Of a DNA stretch of 64,000 nt, positions 41,543 to 50,550 are shown one piece after another. The stretch covers positions 1 through 64,000 of the forward strand of contig NZ_FOZK01000003.1 of assembly GCF_900114435.1 (NCBI RefSeq), written 5' to 3'. Each line of letters begins with the position of its first letter. Position 1 is the first letter of the stretch. A program made the position numbers and the translations under genes. The notes below the pieces were generated by a model. That model was not told the DNA's origin. It saw nothing but the letters and a program-made list of their open reading frames with translations, and did no database searches. Source of the DNA: Halomicrobium zhouii. GTDB taxonomy: Archaea; Halobacteriota; Halobacteria; Halobacteriales; Haloarculaceae.

Positions 41543-42138
41543 CAGAGTTCGACGGGGACGCTGAGTGGCCCGTCGACCTCCGCGGCGTCACCGAGTCGGT
41601 CGTGACGACACTCGGGCCCAACGATCGGTGGAACGTCGCCGCGCTGGGTCTTCACGCCCCCGACGGTGACGCCGGATCTGTGACGGCGAAGACGTGGGGC
41701 CGGACTCGCACCTGGCGCAACTTCCGCGAACGCGGTGAGGGATACGTCCAGTTCGTTTCCGACCCCGTCGACTTCGTCGAGGCAGCGATGACCGTTCGGG
41801 AAGAGGACGACCCAGTGCTCGCGAGCGCGGACGCGTGGGCTCGCGTGGACGTGTCCCGGCGGGACGAGGGGACCGACGGAGAGACGCAGTGGGTCGAGTG
41901 GGAACTCCGCCCGTTCGAGTCCGCCGTCGAGCGGGAGTCAGTGCCGACGATAAACCGGGGGTTCAACGCCGTGATAGAGGCGACCGTGGCGGCTTCACGG
42001 CTGGACGTCCCCACCTACGACACCGCGGCGTTGCTCGAACGACTCGCACACCTGGAGTCGGTCGTCGAAACCTGCGGCGGCGAGCGGGAGCGGGCAGCGT
42101 TCGCGGTGCTCACAGACCACGTCGACGCCGAGTGGTGA
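41539..42138 (+). CDS. DUF447-family protein
   Basis: 199 aa from a GTG at 41539 overlapping the CitG-like stop. It starts with DLRGVTESVVTTLGPNDRWNVAALGLHAP (split over residues about 13-41), which with TAKTWGRTRTWRNF (about 48-61) and YVQFVSDPVDFVEAA (about 69-83) recalls a flavin-reductase-like split barrel as assigned to DUF447. NRGFNAVIEATVAASRL is the conserved C-terminal helix. It probably binds a flavin or flavin-like cofactor. Function is not established. Last gene of the cofD operon. Confidence 0.78.
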   Translation: MTEFDGDAEWPVDLRGVTESVVTTLGPNDRWNVAALGLHAPDGDAGSVTAKTWGRTRTWRNFRERGEGYVQFVSDPVDFVEAAMTVREEDDPVLASADAWARVDVSRRDEGTDGETQWVEWELRPFESAVERESVPTINRGFNAVIEATVAASRLDVPTYDTAALLERLAHLESVVETCGGERERAAFAVLTDHVDAEW

Positions 42139-42140
42139 CG

Positions 42141-42253
42141 TCTGCAGTGGCGACTGTGTCTGCAGTGGCGACTGTGTATGGGTTTGGGGCGAACAGGCGA
42201 CGATGTTCGGTACTCCGCAGTGGTGTGTCGCGCTATCGCTGGCCACTGCGGAG
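42141..42253. repeat. Direct 18-bp duplication and 11-bp inverted repeat after the DUF447 gene
   Basis: TCTGCAGTGGCGACTGTG occurs twice in tandem (42141-42158 and 42159-42176). Further on, CTCCGCAGTGG (42213-42223) pairs perfectly with CCACTGCGGAG (42243-42253) around a 19-nt loop. The word GCAGTGG recurs in both. It lies between the cofD operon and rps17e and may act as an operon-end structure, although no T run follows. Confidence 0.8.
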
Positions 42254-42328
42254 CGATTCTCAGCTCACGTCGCGTGCTGGCCCCGTCTTCCGTGATAAAC
42301 GTCCGCACTCGGCCAGTCCGATTCGAAT

Positions 42329-42338
42329 CCTTTTAGGG
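42329..42338 (+). promoter_or_regulatory. TATA box of rps17e
   Basis: CCTTTTAGGG centred about 28 nt before the ATG at 42361; leaderless. Confidence 0.6.
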
Positions 42339-42360
42339 GCCAACGAGGAAACTCTCCCAC

Positions 42361-42552
42361 ATGGCAATCAAACCGGCGTACGTCAAGAAGACGGCCAAGA
42401 TCCTGATGGAGCGATACCCCGACGCCTTCGGCGACGACTTCGAGCACAACAAGGACGTCGTCACGGAGCTGACGAACATCGAGTCCAAGGGCGTTCGCAA
42501 CCGCATCGCGGGCTACGTCACCAGCAAGCAGGGCGCGACGGTCGAAGCGTAA
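42361..42552 (+). CDS. rps17e: 30S ribosomal protein S17e
   Basis: 63 aa, full length for the archaeal protein. [22 protein letters not shown] (split over residues 2-23) and [22 protein letters not shown] are diagnostic. It is monocistronic, with a leaderless promoter, and is followed by the converging mrp gene 75 nt away. Confidence 0.97.
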   Translation: MAIKPAYVKKTAKILMERYPDAFGDDFEHNKDVVTELTNIESKGVRNRIAGYVTSKQGATVEA

Positions 42553-42627
42553 GTTCTGTCTTCTCGCAGTTCGCTCGTTCGTACGAATCTCGGCGAGTGG
42601 TGACTCTCTCGGTCGATCTGACCGCGG

Positions 42628-43680
42628 CTACTGTTCGACTTTGGCGCGGTCTGAGTGACGCTTTCGGTGGACGATGCCCTGGTTGTTCGCCGTCCGGTAG
42701 ACGAACTGGCGGAACGCCTCGCCGGTCTCGCTGTCCTCCTCGAGGACCATCGGTTTCCCGTTGTCGCCCTCCCTGACCGACGGATCGAGGGGAATCTCGC
42801 CGAGGAACGGCATCTCCGTCTCCTCGGCGAAGTCGCGGCCGCCGCCGCTGCCGAAGATGTCGTGGTCGGACCCGCAGTCCGGGCAGTGGAAGGTGGACAT
42901 GTTCTCGACGACCCCGAGCACGGGGGTGTCGTGACGACCGAACATCTGGAGTCCCTTCCGGGCGTCGTCGAGGGCGACGTCCTGAGGCGTCGTGACGATG
43001 GCAGCGCCGGAGACGGGGACGCTCTGGAGCAAGGTGAGTTGCGTGTCGCCCGTGCCCGGCGGGAGGTCGACGATCATGTAGTCGAGACTGCCCCAGATGA
43101 CGTCCTCCCAGAGCTGGGTGAGGACGCTGTGGACCATCGGGCCGCGCCAGATGACCGGGTCGTCCTCGCCCAGCAGGAAGTCCATGCTCATGAGCTTCAT
43201 TCCGTACTTCTCGGGCGGGACGATCTCGTCGTCCTCCGTGGCCTTCGGGTGTTCGTCGGCGTCGAGCATCCGGGGGACGTTGGGGCCGTAGATGTCACCG
43301 TCGAAGAGGCCGACGCGGGCCCCCATCTGGGAGAGTCCCGCGGCGAGGTTGACGGCGAGGGTGCTCTTGCCGACCCCGCCTTTCCCGGAGGCGACGGCGA
43401 TGATGTTCTTGACGCCCGGGAGGACCTGGTCCTCGGGGTCGACGCCGCGGTCGACGGTCGCAGTGAGGTTGATCTGTTTCCCCGTGTCGTCGAGCGCTTG
43501 CCGCACGTCGGCGGCGATGGCGCTCTCGGTGGGAGAGTAGGGCGCGCCCAGCGCGAGGTCGATGTCGATGGAATCGTCCCCTATTTCAACCTCGTTGACC
43601 AGACCGAGAGAGACGATGTCGTCCCCGAGGTCAGGATCGTCGACCACGCGCAGGCGCTCGCGTACGTCCGCTTCGTTCAT
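42628..43680 (-). CDS. mrp: Mrp/ApbC-type iron-sulfur cluster carrier ATPase
   Basis: 350 aa. An N-terminal MIP18-like domain (DVRERLRVVDDPDLGDDIVSLGLV, split over residues 5-28) is followed by the P-loop ATPase: IIAVASGKGGVGKSTLAVNL (about 93-112, deviant Walker A), VGLFDGDIYGPNVPRML and DYMIVDLPPGTGDTQLTL (about 199-216). The cluster-binding CPDC lies near residue 261. It carries and inserts Fe-S clusters into target proteins as a dimer. Minus-strand CCTTTTCG (43705-43712) gives a leaderless mRNA. Confidence 0.93.
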   Translation of the reverse strand: MNEADVRERLRVVDDPDLGDDIVSLGLVNEVEIGDDSIDIDLALGAPYSPTESAIAADVRQALDDTGKQINLTATVDRGVDPEDQVLPGVKNIIAVASGKGGVGKSTLAVNLAAGLSQMGARVGLFDGDIYGPNVPRMLDADEHPKATEDDEIVPPEKYGMKLMSMDFLLGEDDPVIWRGPMVHSVLTQLWEDVIWGSLDYMIVDLPPGTGDTQLTLLQSVPVSGAAIVTTPQDVALDDARKGLQMFGRHDTPVLGVVENMSTFHCPDCGSDHDIFGSGGGRDFAEETEMPFLGEIPLDPSVREGDNGKPMVLEEDSETGEAFRQFVYRTANNQGIVHRKRHSDRAKVEQ

Positions 43681-43703
43681 GGAGTAGGGTAGGTAGTCGG
43701 CCG

Positions 43704-43712
43704 GCGAAAAGG
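43704..43712 (-). promoter_or_regulatory. TATA-like box of mrp
   Basis: TCCTTTTCG on the minus strand, about 28 nt before the ATG at 43680. Confidence 0.45.
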
Positions 43713-43769
43713 ATTGTGACGTGCGTACGACGACTTCGATGGGGTCACGTGTCGATGGTTCGATGCCGC

Positions 43770-44054
43770 TCAGGGTCGACGGAAGGTGTAGACGACCGCC
43801 CGAGAGTCAGCGTCGAACTCGACGTCGACGGAACCGGCGTCGTGGTCGAAGGCGATCGTGTCGGCGGGCCCGTCGAACTCGTGGAGCGGCATCCCAGCGT
43901 CGACGCTGCCGTCCGGTTCAACGGCGAAGTGCGCGGTGGCACCGAATTCGGCGACGAGCGTCCCGTCGTCCCGTTCCGTGACGGCGTCGGCGAACTGTTC
44001 GAGCGCTTCGGCGAGTGCCGCTCTGTCTGTGGGATCGACCACGGTGGGCGCCAT
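43770..44054 (-). CDS. Small conserved haloarchaeal protein, unknown function
   Basis: 94 aa from the ATG at 44054 (MAPTVVDPTDRAALAEAL). Predicted layout: one helix (residues about 8-22), then beta strands TLVAEFGATAHFAVEPD, GMPLHEFDGPADTIAFDHD and AVVYTFRRP. Very acidic, no cysteine, no signal. It lies between mrp and the tRNA-Ser promoter. I do not recognise a family; amino-acid composition and start position support it being real. Confidence 0.65.
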   Translation of the reverse strand: MAPTVVDPTDRAALAEALEQFADAVTERDDGTLVAEFGATAHFAVEPDGSVDAGMPLHEFDGPADTIAFDHDAGSVDVEFDADSRAVVYTFRRP

Positions 44055-44113
44055 ACCCGACCCTTGTCTCCCCGCGTGCAAGTGGTTCACGCCCGATCGG
44101 GCGTTTCGTTGCG

Positions 44114-44121
44114 TTTAAATA
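44114..44121 (+). promoter_or_regulatory. TATA box of the tRNA-Ser/S13 operon
   Basis: TTTAAATA, a near-perfect haloarchaeal TATA. Transcription would begin near 44147, some 85 nt before the tRNA, so the tRNA needs 5' processing. Confidence 0.65.
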
Positions 44122-44231
44122 CGGGGGCCTTGGAGTTACTGACACAACTCGTGTAGGGGCGTCGGGTCCCGAGTCCGTACGAGCGGGCGCGAGTACAACC
44201 GACTGTGTGTCCGTTGGACGCACGCCGAAGT

Positions 44232-44316
44232 GTCGTGGTAGCCAAGCCTGGCCCAAGGCGCAGGGTTGCTAACTCTGTGGCGTACAGCCTCCGGGGTTCG
44301 AATCCCCGCCACGACG
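44232..44316 (+). tRNA. tRNA-Ser (GCT anticodon)
   Basis: 85 nt class II tRNA. The acceptor GTCGTGG (44232-44238) pairs with CCACGAC (44309-44315), and the discriminator is G. The D-arm is GCC...GGC and the anticodon loop is TTGCTAA (anticodon GCT) flanked by CAGGG/CTCTG. A long variable arm and the T-arm GGGG-TTCGAAT-CCCC follow. No CCA is encoded and no intron is seen. It ends 18 nt before the S13 start and is very likely excised from the ribosomal-protein transcript. Confidence 0.96.
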
Positions 44317-44334
44317 CTCACAACACAACAACAC

Positions 44335-44871
44335 ATGAGTGCAGAAGAACCCGAGAACACGGAAGAGGAAGCGGATGAGGAGGAGGACATCCGCTACTTC
44401 GTCCGTATCGGACAGACGGACCTCGACGGCACGAAGAGTGTCGAGCGAGCCCTCACAGACATGAACGGCATCGGGCGACGTGCCGCGCGGATCATCTCCG
44501 AGAAGTCGGGGATCGACCGCCAGGCCACGCTCGGCCGGCTCGAGGACGACGAGGTCGACACGATCGTCGACCTCGTGCAGGGCTACGCTGACGAGGTCCC
44601 GGAATGGCTCGCTAACCACCAGAACGACTTCTACACCGGTGAGACGACCCACGAGGTCGGTAACGACCTGCAGATGCAGCGTCGCCAGGACATCAACCGG
44701 ATGCAGATGATCGACTCCTACAAGGGCGTTCGCCACCAGCGCGGCCAGAAGGTCCGCGGGCAGCGCACCAAGTCCACCGGTCGTACGGAGGGTACCATCG
44801 GCGTCAACGTCGAGGCCATCAAAGAGGACATGGCCGAGGAAGAAGCAGCAGGCGAGGAGGGTGACGAATAA
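44335..44871 (+). CDS. rps13: 30S ribosomal protein S13
   Basis: 178 aa from the ATG at 44335; a longer reading through the tRNA is rejected. An acidic N-terminal tail (about 20 residues) precedes IRYFVRIGQTDLDGTKSVERAL (split over residues 21-42). GVRHQRGQKVRGQRTKSTGRT (split over about 137-157) is the RNA-binding signature. The acidic C-terminal end AEEEAAGEEGDE is a haloarchaeal addition. It binds the head of the small subunit. Its stop shares one base with the S4 start (TAATG). Confidence 0.97.
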   Translation: MSAEEPENTEEEADEEEDIRYFVRIGQTDLDGTKSVERALTDMNGIGRRAARIISEKSGIDRQATLGRLEDDEVDTIVDLVQGYADEVPEWLANHQNDFYTGETTHEVGNDLQMQRRQDINRMQMIDSYKGVRHQRGQKVRGQRTKSTGRTEGTIGVNVEAIKEDMAEEEAAGEEGDE

Positions 44872-45392
44872 TGGCGCTCGGTAGCAACACCAAGTTCTAC
44901 GAGACGCCGAACCACCCCTACCAGGGCGAGCGCATCGCCGACGAGTCCAACCTCGTCGGCCGCTACGGCCTGAAGAACAAGGAAGAGCTCTGGCGCGCCC
45001 AGTCCGAGCTTCGTGGCTACCGCCGCGAGGCCCGGAAGCTCCTGGGTCGTGCCGAGGGCGAGGGCGCAGCGGACGAGGCCGACGAGTTCCTGGCCCGTCT
45101 CCAGCGCTACGGCGTTCTCGACGAACAGGACGCGCTCGACGACGTCCTGTCGCTCGACGTGACTGACGTCCTGGAGCGCCGTCTCCAGACCGTCGCGTAC
45201 CGCAAGGGTCTGGGCAACACGCCCGACCAGGCGCGACAGTTCATCACGCACGGCCACATTACGGTCGGCGACGCCCGCGTCACGCGACCGGGAAAGACGG
45301 TCGAAGTCGACGAGGAAGGTGAACTCGGCTTCGACGAAAACAGCTCGCTGGCGGACGAACTGCACCCCGCCCGGGCGGAGGACCAAGAATGA
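44871..45392 (+). CDS. rps4: 30S ribosomal protein S4
   Basis: 173 aa. It has [17 protein letters not shown] near the start and [25 protein letters not shown] (split), and the S4 RNA-binding domain is [25 protein letters not shown] (split over about 105-129) with [12 protein letters not shown] primary 16S rRNA binder that nucleates the small-subunit body. It overlaps the start of S11 by four bases. Confidence 0.97.
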   Translation: MALGSNTKFYETPNHPYQGERIADESNLVGRYGLKNKEELWRAQSELRGYRREARKLLGRAEGEGAADEADEFLARLQRYGVLDEQDALDDVLSLDVTDVLERRLQTVAYRKGLGNTPDQARQFITHGHITVGDARVTRPGKTVEVDEEGELGFDENSSLADELHPARAEDQE

Positions 45393-45778
45393 GCGAATCC
45401 CAGGACGACAAGTGGGGCATCGCCCACGTGTACGCATCGTTCAACAACACCATCATCACCATCACGGACCAGACGGGCGCCGAGACGCTGGCCAAGTCCA
45501 GCGGCGGGACGGTCGTCAAGCAGAACCGTGACGAGGCGTCGCCGTACGCGGCGATGCAGATGGCCGAGGTCGTGGCCGAGGAGGCCAAGGCCCAGAACGT
45601 CGAGGGCGTGCACGTTCGCGTGCGTGGCCCCGGTGGGAACCAGCAGAAGTCCCCCGGCCCTGGTGCACAGGCGACGATCCGGGCGCTGGCACGCGCCGGC
45701 CTCGAGATCGGCCGCATCGAGGACGTGACCCCGATCCCCCACGACGGGACCCGCGGTCCCAAGAACGCAGGATTCTGA
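45389..45778 (+). CDS. rps11: 30S ribosomal protein S11
   Basis: 129 aa. [20 protein letters not shown] (split near residues 11-30), [25 protein letters not shown] (split over about 75-99) and the C-terminal [18 protein letters not shown] are diagnostic. It sits at the platform of the small subunit. The usual basic extreme C-terminus (RPPKRRRV in many archaea) is replaced here by RGPKNAGF, a typical acidophilic adaptation. 3 nt before rpoD. Confidence 0.97.
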   Translation: MSESQDDKWGIAHVYASFNNTIITITDQTGAETLAKSSGGTVVKQNRDEASPYAAMQMAEVVAEEAKAQNVEGVHVRVRGPGGNQQKSPGPGAQATIRALARAGLEIGRIEDVTPIPHDGTRGPKNAGF

Positions 45779-45781
45779 CCT

Positions 45782-46528
45782 ATGGCTGGAGAATACGAAG
45801 TCGAGTTCGTCGAACGCACCGACCGCGAGGCCCGGTTCCTCGTGCGCGGCATCACGCCCGCGTTCGCTAACGGAATCCGCCGGGCGATGGTCGCTGACGT
45901 GCCGACGTTCAGCGTCGACACCGTCCGCGTCATCGAGAACTCGAGTGTCATGTTTGACGAACAGATCGGCCTTCGGCTGGGACTCGTCCCGCTGACGACC
46001 GATCTCGGCGACTTCGAGGTCGGCGACGAGGTCACGCTGTCCATCGACGTCGAGGGGCCGGAGACGGCCTACTCGGGTGACCTGGTCACCAGCGACGACT
46101 ACGTCCAGCCGGCCGACGAAAACGTCCCGATCATCGACCTGAAAGACGGCCAGCGCCTCGAAGTCGAGGCCGACGCCGTCCTCGATCGCGGCCGCGAACA
46201 CGCCAAGCATCAGGGCGGCGTCGCGGTCGGCTACCGGCACCTCCAGCAGGTGGAGGTCGTCGGCGACAAGGGCGAGTTCGAGGACGAGGAACCCCACATC
46301 TTGCGAGGCGTTATCGAGGACGACGGTGAGTTGATCCTCACCGACGAGTTCGGCAACGACCTCACGAACCGCTATCCAGGGAAGGAACTGGAAGTCACCG
46401 ACGTCGAGAACGCGTTCGTGTTCCACGTCGAGACTGACGGCTCTTTCACCGTGGACGAACTGACCCTCCGCGCCGTCGAGTCGATTCGCGACCGCGCGGA
46501 CGAACTGCGCGAAGCAGTCCAGCTGTAA
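45782..46528 (+). CDS. rpoD: RNA polymerase subunit D
   Basis: 248 aa. It is the archaeal counterpart of Rpb3/alpha that pairs with subunit L to start RNA polymerase assembly. [23 protein letters not shown] (split over residues about 19-41) is the alpha dimerisation motif. Many archaeal D subunits hold one or two [4Fe-4S] clusters in an inserted domain; here the insertion is present but there is not a single cysteine in the protein, so no cluster can be bound. Ends before tRNA-Leu. Confidence 0.96.
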   Translation: MAGEYEVEFVERTDREARFLVRGITPAFANGIRRAMVADVPTFSVDTVRVIENSSVMFDEQIGLRLGLVPLTTDLGDFEVGDEVTLSIDVEGPETAYSGDLVTSDDYVQPADENVPIIDLKDGQRLEVEADAVLDRGREHAKHQGGVAVGYRHLQQVEVVGDKGEFEDEEPHILRGVIEDDGELILTDEFGNDLTNRYPGKELEVTDVENAFVFHVETDGSFTVDELTLRAVESIRDRADELREAVQL

Positions 46529-46599
46529 GCGAGAATGACCCCTGCCCCCACCGCACCGATGACCGCGACGCCCCACGGCTCTAGCGTGAGGACCGAAAG

Positions 46600-46609
46600 C
46601 GGTTTTAGG
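46600..46609 (+). promoter_or_regulatory. TATA box of tRNA-Leu
   Basis: CGGTTTTAGG centred about 31 nt before the first tRNA base (46636), so the tRNA and following L18e operon can be transcribed separately from rpoD. Confidence 0.6.
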
Positions 46610-46635
46610 GGGCATCCAGAACGAACTACTACGCG

Positions 46636-46719
46636 CAGGGATAGCCAAGTCTGGCCAACGGCGCAGCGTTCAGGGCGCTGTCCCGTAGGGGTCCGCAGGT
46701 TCAAATCCTGCTCCCTGCA
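46636..46719 (+). tRNA. tRNA-Leu (CAG anticodon)
   Basis: 84 nt class II tRNA. The acceptor GCAGGGA (46636-46642) pairs with TCCCTGC (46712-46718), discriminator A. The anticodon stem CAGCG/CGCTG encloses TTCAGGG (anticodon CAG). The variable arm TCCCGTAGGGGT and T-arm CAGG-TTCAAAT-CCTG are present. No intron or encoded CCA. It is followed after 21 nt by L18e. Confidence 0.96.
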
Positions 46720-46728
46720 CTTTTCCAC

Positions 46729-46734
46729 AGGAGG
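46729..46734 (+). promoter_or_regulatory. Shine-Dalgarno site of rpl18e
   Basis: AGGAGG with 6-nt spacing to the ATG at 46741. Full-strength sites are rare in this mostly leaderless genome; here it is expected because the gene follows a tRNA on the same transcript. Confidence 0.8.
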
Positions 46735-46740
46735 AACGTC

Positions 46741-47091
46741 ATGAGCAAGACCAATCCGAGACTCAGTAGTCTCATCGCCGACCTGAAGTCGGCCGCCCGC
46801 AGTCAGGGCGGCGACGTCTGGGGCGACATCGCACAGCGGCTCGAAAAGCCGCGGCGAACCCACGCGGAAGTCAACCTGGGGCGCATCGAGCGCTACGCCC
46901 GGGAGGACGAGACCGTGGTCGTGCCGGGCAAGGTGCTCGGCTCCGGCGTCCTGCAGAAGGACGTCACCGTCGCAGCCGTCGACTTCTCCGGGACCGCCGA
47001 GCAGAAGATCGACCAGGTCGGAGATGCCGTATCACTCGAACAGGCAATCGAAAACAACCCCGAAGGCTCGCAGGTACGGGTGATCCGATGA
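46741..47091 (+). CDS. rpl18e: 50S ribosomal protein L18e
   Basis: 116 aa. [33 protein letters not shown] (split over residues 5-37) and [25 protein letters not shown] (split over 59-83) are diagnostic of L18e, which shares the L15 fold. Its start is set by the AGGAGG at 46729-46734, and its stop overlaps the L13 start (ATGA). Confidence 0.97.
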   Translation: MSKTNPRLSSLIADLKSAARSQGGDVWGDIAQRLEKPRRTHAEVNLGRIERYAREDETVVVPGKVLGSGVLQKDVTVAAVDFSGTAEQKIDQVGDAVSLEQAIENNPEGSQVRVIR

Positions 47092-47537
47092 GCGTCGCCG
47101 AATTCGACGCCGACCTCGTCGTCGACGCCCGCGACTGCATCTTCGGTCGCGTCGCCTCGAACGTCGCCCAGCGCGCGCTCGACGGAGACCGCGTCGCCGT
47201 GGTCAACGCCGAGCAGGCCGTCATCACGGGCAGCGAGGACGACGTCGTCGCGAAGTTCCAGAAGCGACGGGAGATCGGCTCTGACCGCGGACCGTACTAC
47301 CCGAAGCGACCGGACGGCATCTTCAAGCGGTCCATCCGCGGCATGGTGCCACACAAGAAACCCCGCGGCCGCGAGGCCTTCGAGAACGTCCGCGTCTACG
47401 TCGGCAACCCCTACGAGGGCGACGACGACCACGAGGCGGAGGTTCTCGAGGACACCTCGCTCGACCGACTGTCGAACATCAAGTTCGTCTCGCTGGGAGA
47501 CGTCAGCGAATCTATCGGAGCGAACGTAACATGGTAA
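47088..47537 (+). CDS. rpl13: 50S ribosomal protein L13
   Basis: 149 aa. [35 protein letters not shown] (split over residues 11-45) and [28 protein letters not shown] (split over about 80-107) are L13 signatures. It is a 23S rRNA-binding protein needed early in large-subunit assembly. The final codons overlap the S9 start by seven bases (ATGGTAA). Confidence 0.97.
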   Translation: MSVAEFDADLVVDARDCIFGRVASNVAQRALDGDRVAVVNAEQAVITGSEDDVVAKFQKRREIGSDRGPYYPKRPDGIFKRSIRGMVPHKKPRGREAFENVRVYVGNPYEGDDDHEAEVLEDTSLDRLSNIKFVSLGDVSESIGANVTW

Positions 47538-47929
47538 CGAACACCTCTGGCAAGAAGAAGACGGCCATCGCCCGCGCGACGATCAGCGACGGCGAGGGCC
47601 GCGTACGCGTCGACTCCCGGCCGGTCGAACTGGTCGAGCCGGAGCTGGCACAGCTCAAGATGCTCGAACCGTTCCGCATCGCGGACGACGAGCTTCGAGA
47701 GACGGTCGACGTCGACGTCGACGTCGAGGGCGGCGGCGTGATGGGGCAGGCCGACGCGGCCCGCACCGCCATCGCACGCGCCCTCGTCGACCACACGAAC
47801 GACGCCGAACTCCGCGACGCGTTCATGGAGTTCGACCGTTCGCTGCTGGTCAACGACGTTCGCCAGTCCGAATCCAAGAAGTGGGGCGGCCCCGGCGCGC
47901 GGGCCCGCTACCAGAAATCCTACCGCTAA
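47531..47929 (+). CDS. rps9: 30S ribosomal protein S9
   Basis: 132 aa. It has the [25 protein letters not shown] pattern (split over residues 4-28) and the conserved C-terminal tail [14 protein letters not shown], whose final Arg reaches the P-site tRNA. Within the L13-S9-RpoN-RpoK-eno-S2 series. Confidence 0.97.
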   Translation: MVTNTSGKKKTAIARATISDGEGRVRVDSRPVELVEPELAQLKMLEPFRIADDELRETVDVDVDVEGGGVMGQADAARTAIARALVDHTNDAELRDAFMEFDRSLLVNDVRQSESKKWGGPGARARYQKSYR

Positions 47930-47940
47930 GGTGATATGAT

Positions 47941-48141
47941 ATGATGGTACCGGTCCGGTGTTTCACGTGCGGCAACGTCGTCGGCGAGCACTGGGAAGAA
48001 TTCAAGGCACGCACCCGCGAGGCCGAGGACCCGGAGGACCCCGAGATGGTCCTCGACGAACTCGGCGTCGAACGCCACTGCTGTCGCCGGATGCTCGTCT
48101 CGCACAAGGACCTGGTCGACATCGTGGCACCGTATCAATGA
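47941..48141 (+). CDS. rpoN: RNA polymerase subunit N (Rpb10)
   Basis: 66 aa. The zinc site is [12 protein letters not shown] (residues 7-18) plus CCRRMLVSH (47-55), the atypical CX2C...CC of Rpb10. It supports assembly of the D-L-N-P subcomplex. AGGTGA (47929-47934) with 6-nt spacing selects the ATG at 47941; the second in-frame ATG at 47944 is possible. The stop overlaps the RpoK start. Confidence 0.96.
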   Translation: MMVPVRCFTCGNVVGEHWEEFKARTREAEDPEDPEMVLDELGVERHCCRRMLVSHKDLVDIVAPYQ

Positions 48142-48317
48142 TGGCGCAGGAAAATCGCTACGAGAAGGCGCGGATTATCGGGGCACGAGCGCTGCAGGTC
48201 GCCTACGGTGCGCCCGTCCTCATCGACTCCGACCAGACCCAGCCGATCCTCATCGCGGCCGAGGAGTACGACGCTGGCGTCCTGCCCTTCACCGTCCGAC
48301 GAGGCGAGAACCAATGA
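48138..48317 (+). CDS. rpoK: RNA polymerase subunit K (Rpb6/omega)
   Basis: 59 aa from the ATG at 48138 ([20 protein letters not shown]); an upstream extension is a shadow. [24 protein letters not shown] (split over residues 7-30) is diagnostic of the Rpb6/omega fold that latches subunit A. Its end overlaps the eno start by four bases. Confidence 0.96.
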   Translation: MMAQENRYEKARIIGARALQVAYGAPVLIDSDQTQPILIAAEEYDAGVLPFTVRRGENQ

Positions 48318-49519
48318 CGCTGATCACCGACGTCCGACTCCGGCGCGTCCTCGACTCCCGCGGCAACGCGACCGTCGAGGCCGACGTGCTGACGGAGTCG
48401 GGCGGCTTCGGACGCGGCAAGGCCCCGAGCGGCGCGAGCACCGGCGAGTACGAGGCCATCGAACTGCCGGCCAGCGAGGCCATCGCCAACGCCCGCGAGG
48501 ACGCGATCCCGCGGCTCGTCGGTGAGGTCCACGCCGGCAACCAGCGCGACGTCGACGCGGCGCTCCACGCCGCCGACGGCACGGACGACTTCTCCGGCAT
48601 CGGCGCCAACAGCGCCGTCGCCATCTCGGTGGCCGCTGCGAAGGCGGGCGCCGACGTCCTCGGCGCGCCGCTGTTCCAGCACCTCGGCGGGACGTTCCGG
48701 GGCAACGAGCTCCCGACCCCGCTGGGCAACGTCGTCGGGGGCGGCGAGCACGCCGCCGACGCGACGCACATCCAGGAGTTCCTCTCGGCGCCCATCGGGG
48801 CCCCGAGCGTCTCCGAGGCGATCTTCGCCAACGCCGCGGTCCACCAGGAGGTCCACGACATTCTGGGAGAGCGTGGCATCGCCGCCGGCAAGGGCGACGA
48901 GGGCGCCTGGGCGCCGTCCATCGACGACGCCGAGGCCTTCGAAATCGTCGACGAGGCCGTCGAGAGTGTCGCGGACGACGTCGGCTTCGCCATCCAGTTC
49001 GGCCTGGACGTCGCCGGCGCCGAACTGTACGACGAAGACGAGGACGGCTACGTCTACGGTGACGAGGTCCGTTCCACCGAGGAACAGATCGACTACATCG
49101 CCGACCTCGTCGAGGAGTACGACCTCGTCTACGTCGAGGACCCCCTCGACGAGAACGACTACGAGGCGTTCGCGGAACTGACCGAGCGCGTCGGCGACCA
49201 GACGCTGGTCTGCGGGGACGACCTGTTCGTCACGAACGTCGAACGGCTCTCCCAGGGCATCCAGCAGGGTGCGGGCAACAGCATCCTCATCAAGCCCAAC
49301 CAGATCGGCACGCTGACCGACACGGTCGACGCCATCGAACTCGCCGTGGAGAACGGCTACGAACCGGTCGTCTCTCACCGGTCGGGCGAGACCGAGGACA
49401 CGACCATCGCACACCTCGCCACCGCGACCGCGGCCCCGTTCATCAAGACGGGCGCGGTCGGGGGCGAGCGCACCGCCAAGCTGAACGAACTGATCCGAAT
49501 CGAGGACAACGCTGTATGA
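48314..49519 (+). CDS. eno: Enolase
   Basis: 401 aa. It converts 2-phosphoglycerate to phosphoenolpyruvate in the cytoplasm. [16 protein letters not shown] (10-25), [12 protein letters not shown] (36-47), then magnesium ligands in FGLDVAGAE and [12 protein letters not shown], the catalytic Lys in [11 protein letters not shown], and [10 protein letters not shown] (about 353-362). Enolase inside the ribosomal-protein operon is a long-known archaeal arrangement. Overlaps S2 by ATGA. Confidence 0.97.
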   Translation: MTLITDVRLRRVLDSRGNATVEADVLTESGGFGRGKAPSGASTGEYEAIELPASEAIANAREDAIPRLVGEVHAGNQRDVDAALHAADGTDDFSGIGANSAVAISVAAAKAGADVLGAPLFQHLGGTFRGNELPTPLGNVVGGGEHAADATHIQEFLSAPIGAPSVSEAIFANAAVHQEVHDILGERGIAAGKGDEGAWAPSIDDAEAFEIVDEAVESVADDVGFAIQFGLDVAGAELYDEDEDGYVYGDEVRSTEEQIDYIADLVEEYDLVYVEDPLDENDYEAFAELTERVGDQTLVCGDDLFVTNVERLSQGIQQGAGNSILIKPNQIGTLTDTVDAIELAVENGYEPVVSHRSGETEDTTIAHLATATAAPFIKTGAVGGERTAKLNELIRIEDNAV

Positions 49520-50325
49520 GCGGCAACGAAAACGAGGGTCTCGACGCGTCAGAACCCGACGACGAATCGGCCGACGCGGCCGACGAGGAGGTCGTCGAGG
49601 AGACGCCGGACGCCGAGGAGACCCCAGACACCGAGGAAGCGCCCGCCGACGCCGAGGCCGACGAGGCCGACGCCGAGGCCGAACAAGAGATCGAGGAGCC
49701 CGAGTCAGGCCCCAGCCTGGACGAGGACGTCATGCCCGACGAAGAGGCGGACCTCCTCATCCCCGTCGAGGAGTACCTCGGCGCCGGGGTCCACATCGGG
49801 ACCCAGCAGAAGACCAAGGACATGGAGCGGTTCATCCACCGCGTCCGGACCGACGGTCTCTACGTGCTGGACGTCTCGATGACGGACCAGCGAATCCGCA
49901 CCGCAGCGGACTTCCTGGCCAACTACCAGCCCGAACAGATTCTGGTCGCCTCCTCGCGCCAGTACGGTCGGTTCCCGGCCGAGAAGTTCGCCGAGTCCGT
50001 GGGCGCCCGCGCCCGCACCGGTCGCTTCATCCCGGGCACGCTGACCAACCCCGACTACGACGGCTACATCGAACCGGACGTCGTGGTCGTCACCGACCCC
50101 ATCGGTGACTCCCAGGCCGTCAAGGAGGCCATCACGGTTGGCATCCCGGTCATCGCGATGTGCGACTCCAACAACACGACGTCGAACGTCGACCTCGTGG
50201 TCCCGACGAACAACAAGGGTCGCAAGGCCCTCTCCGTCGTCTACTGGTTGCTCGCCAACGAGACCCTCGACCGCCGCGGCTCCGACACCGTCTACGGCCT
50301 CGAGGACTTCGAGAGCGACCTCTAA
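49516..50325 (+). CDS. rps2: 30S ribosomal protein S2
   Basis: 269 aa. A 75-residue N-terminal extension of almost only Glu, Asp, Ala and Pro precedes the conserved domain, which starts at [24 protein letters not shown] (split over about 77-100). [22 protein letters not shown] and [25 protein letters not shown] (split) are archaeal S2 motifs. The extension is a haloarchaeal trait and probably disordered. It ends the long ribosomal and RNA polymerase operon. Confidence 0.96.
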   Translation: MSGNENEGLDASEPDDESADAADEEVVEETPDAEETPDTEEAPADAEADEADAEAEQEIEEPESGPSLDEDVMPDEEADLLIPVEEYLGAGVHIGTQQKTKDMERFIHRVRTDGLYVLDVSMTDQRIRTAADFLANYQPEQILVASSRQYGRFPAEKFAESVGARARTGRFIPGTLTNPDYDGYIEPDVVVVTDPIGDSQAVKEAITVGIPVIAMCDSNNTTSNVDLVVPTNNKGRKALSVVYWLLANETLDRRGSDTVYGLEDFESDL

Positions 50326-50550
50326 TTCGCGCGCCACTTCGTCACTTTTCGCCGTCCGCTTCCGCCGACCGGCTGGTACGTCCGTCTCGGCGTCTCGACG
50401 AGCCACCGCGTTCCGGCCGTTCACTGACCCGTCGCTCACCGACGAGTCACTGGAACGTCGATCGGAACGATCCGACACGTGGTCGAAGCCGAGCGAGGAG
50501 CCGCTGTTGAGGGAGGAACGCATTTCTGCCTGCCACGGCAACAATACACC

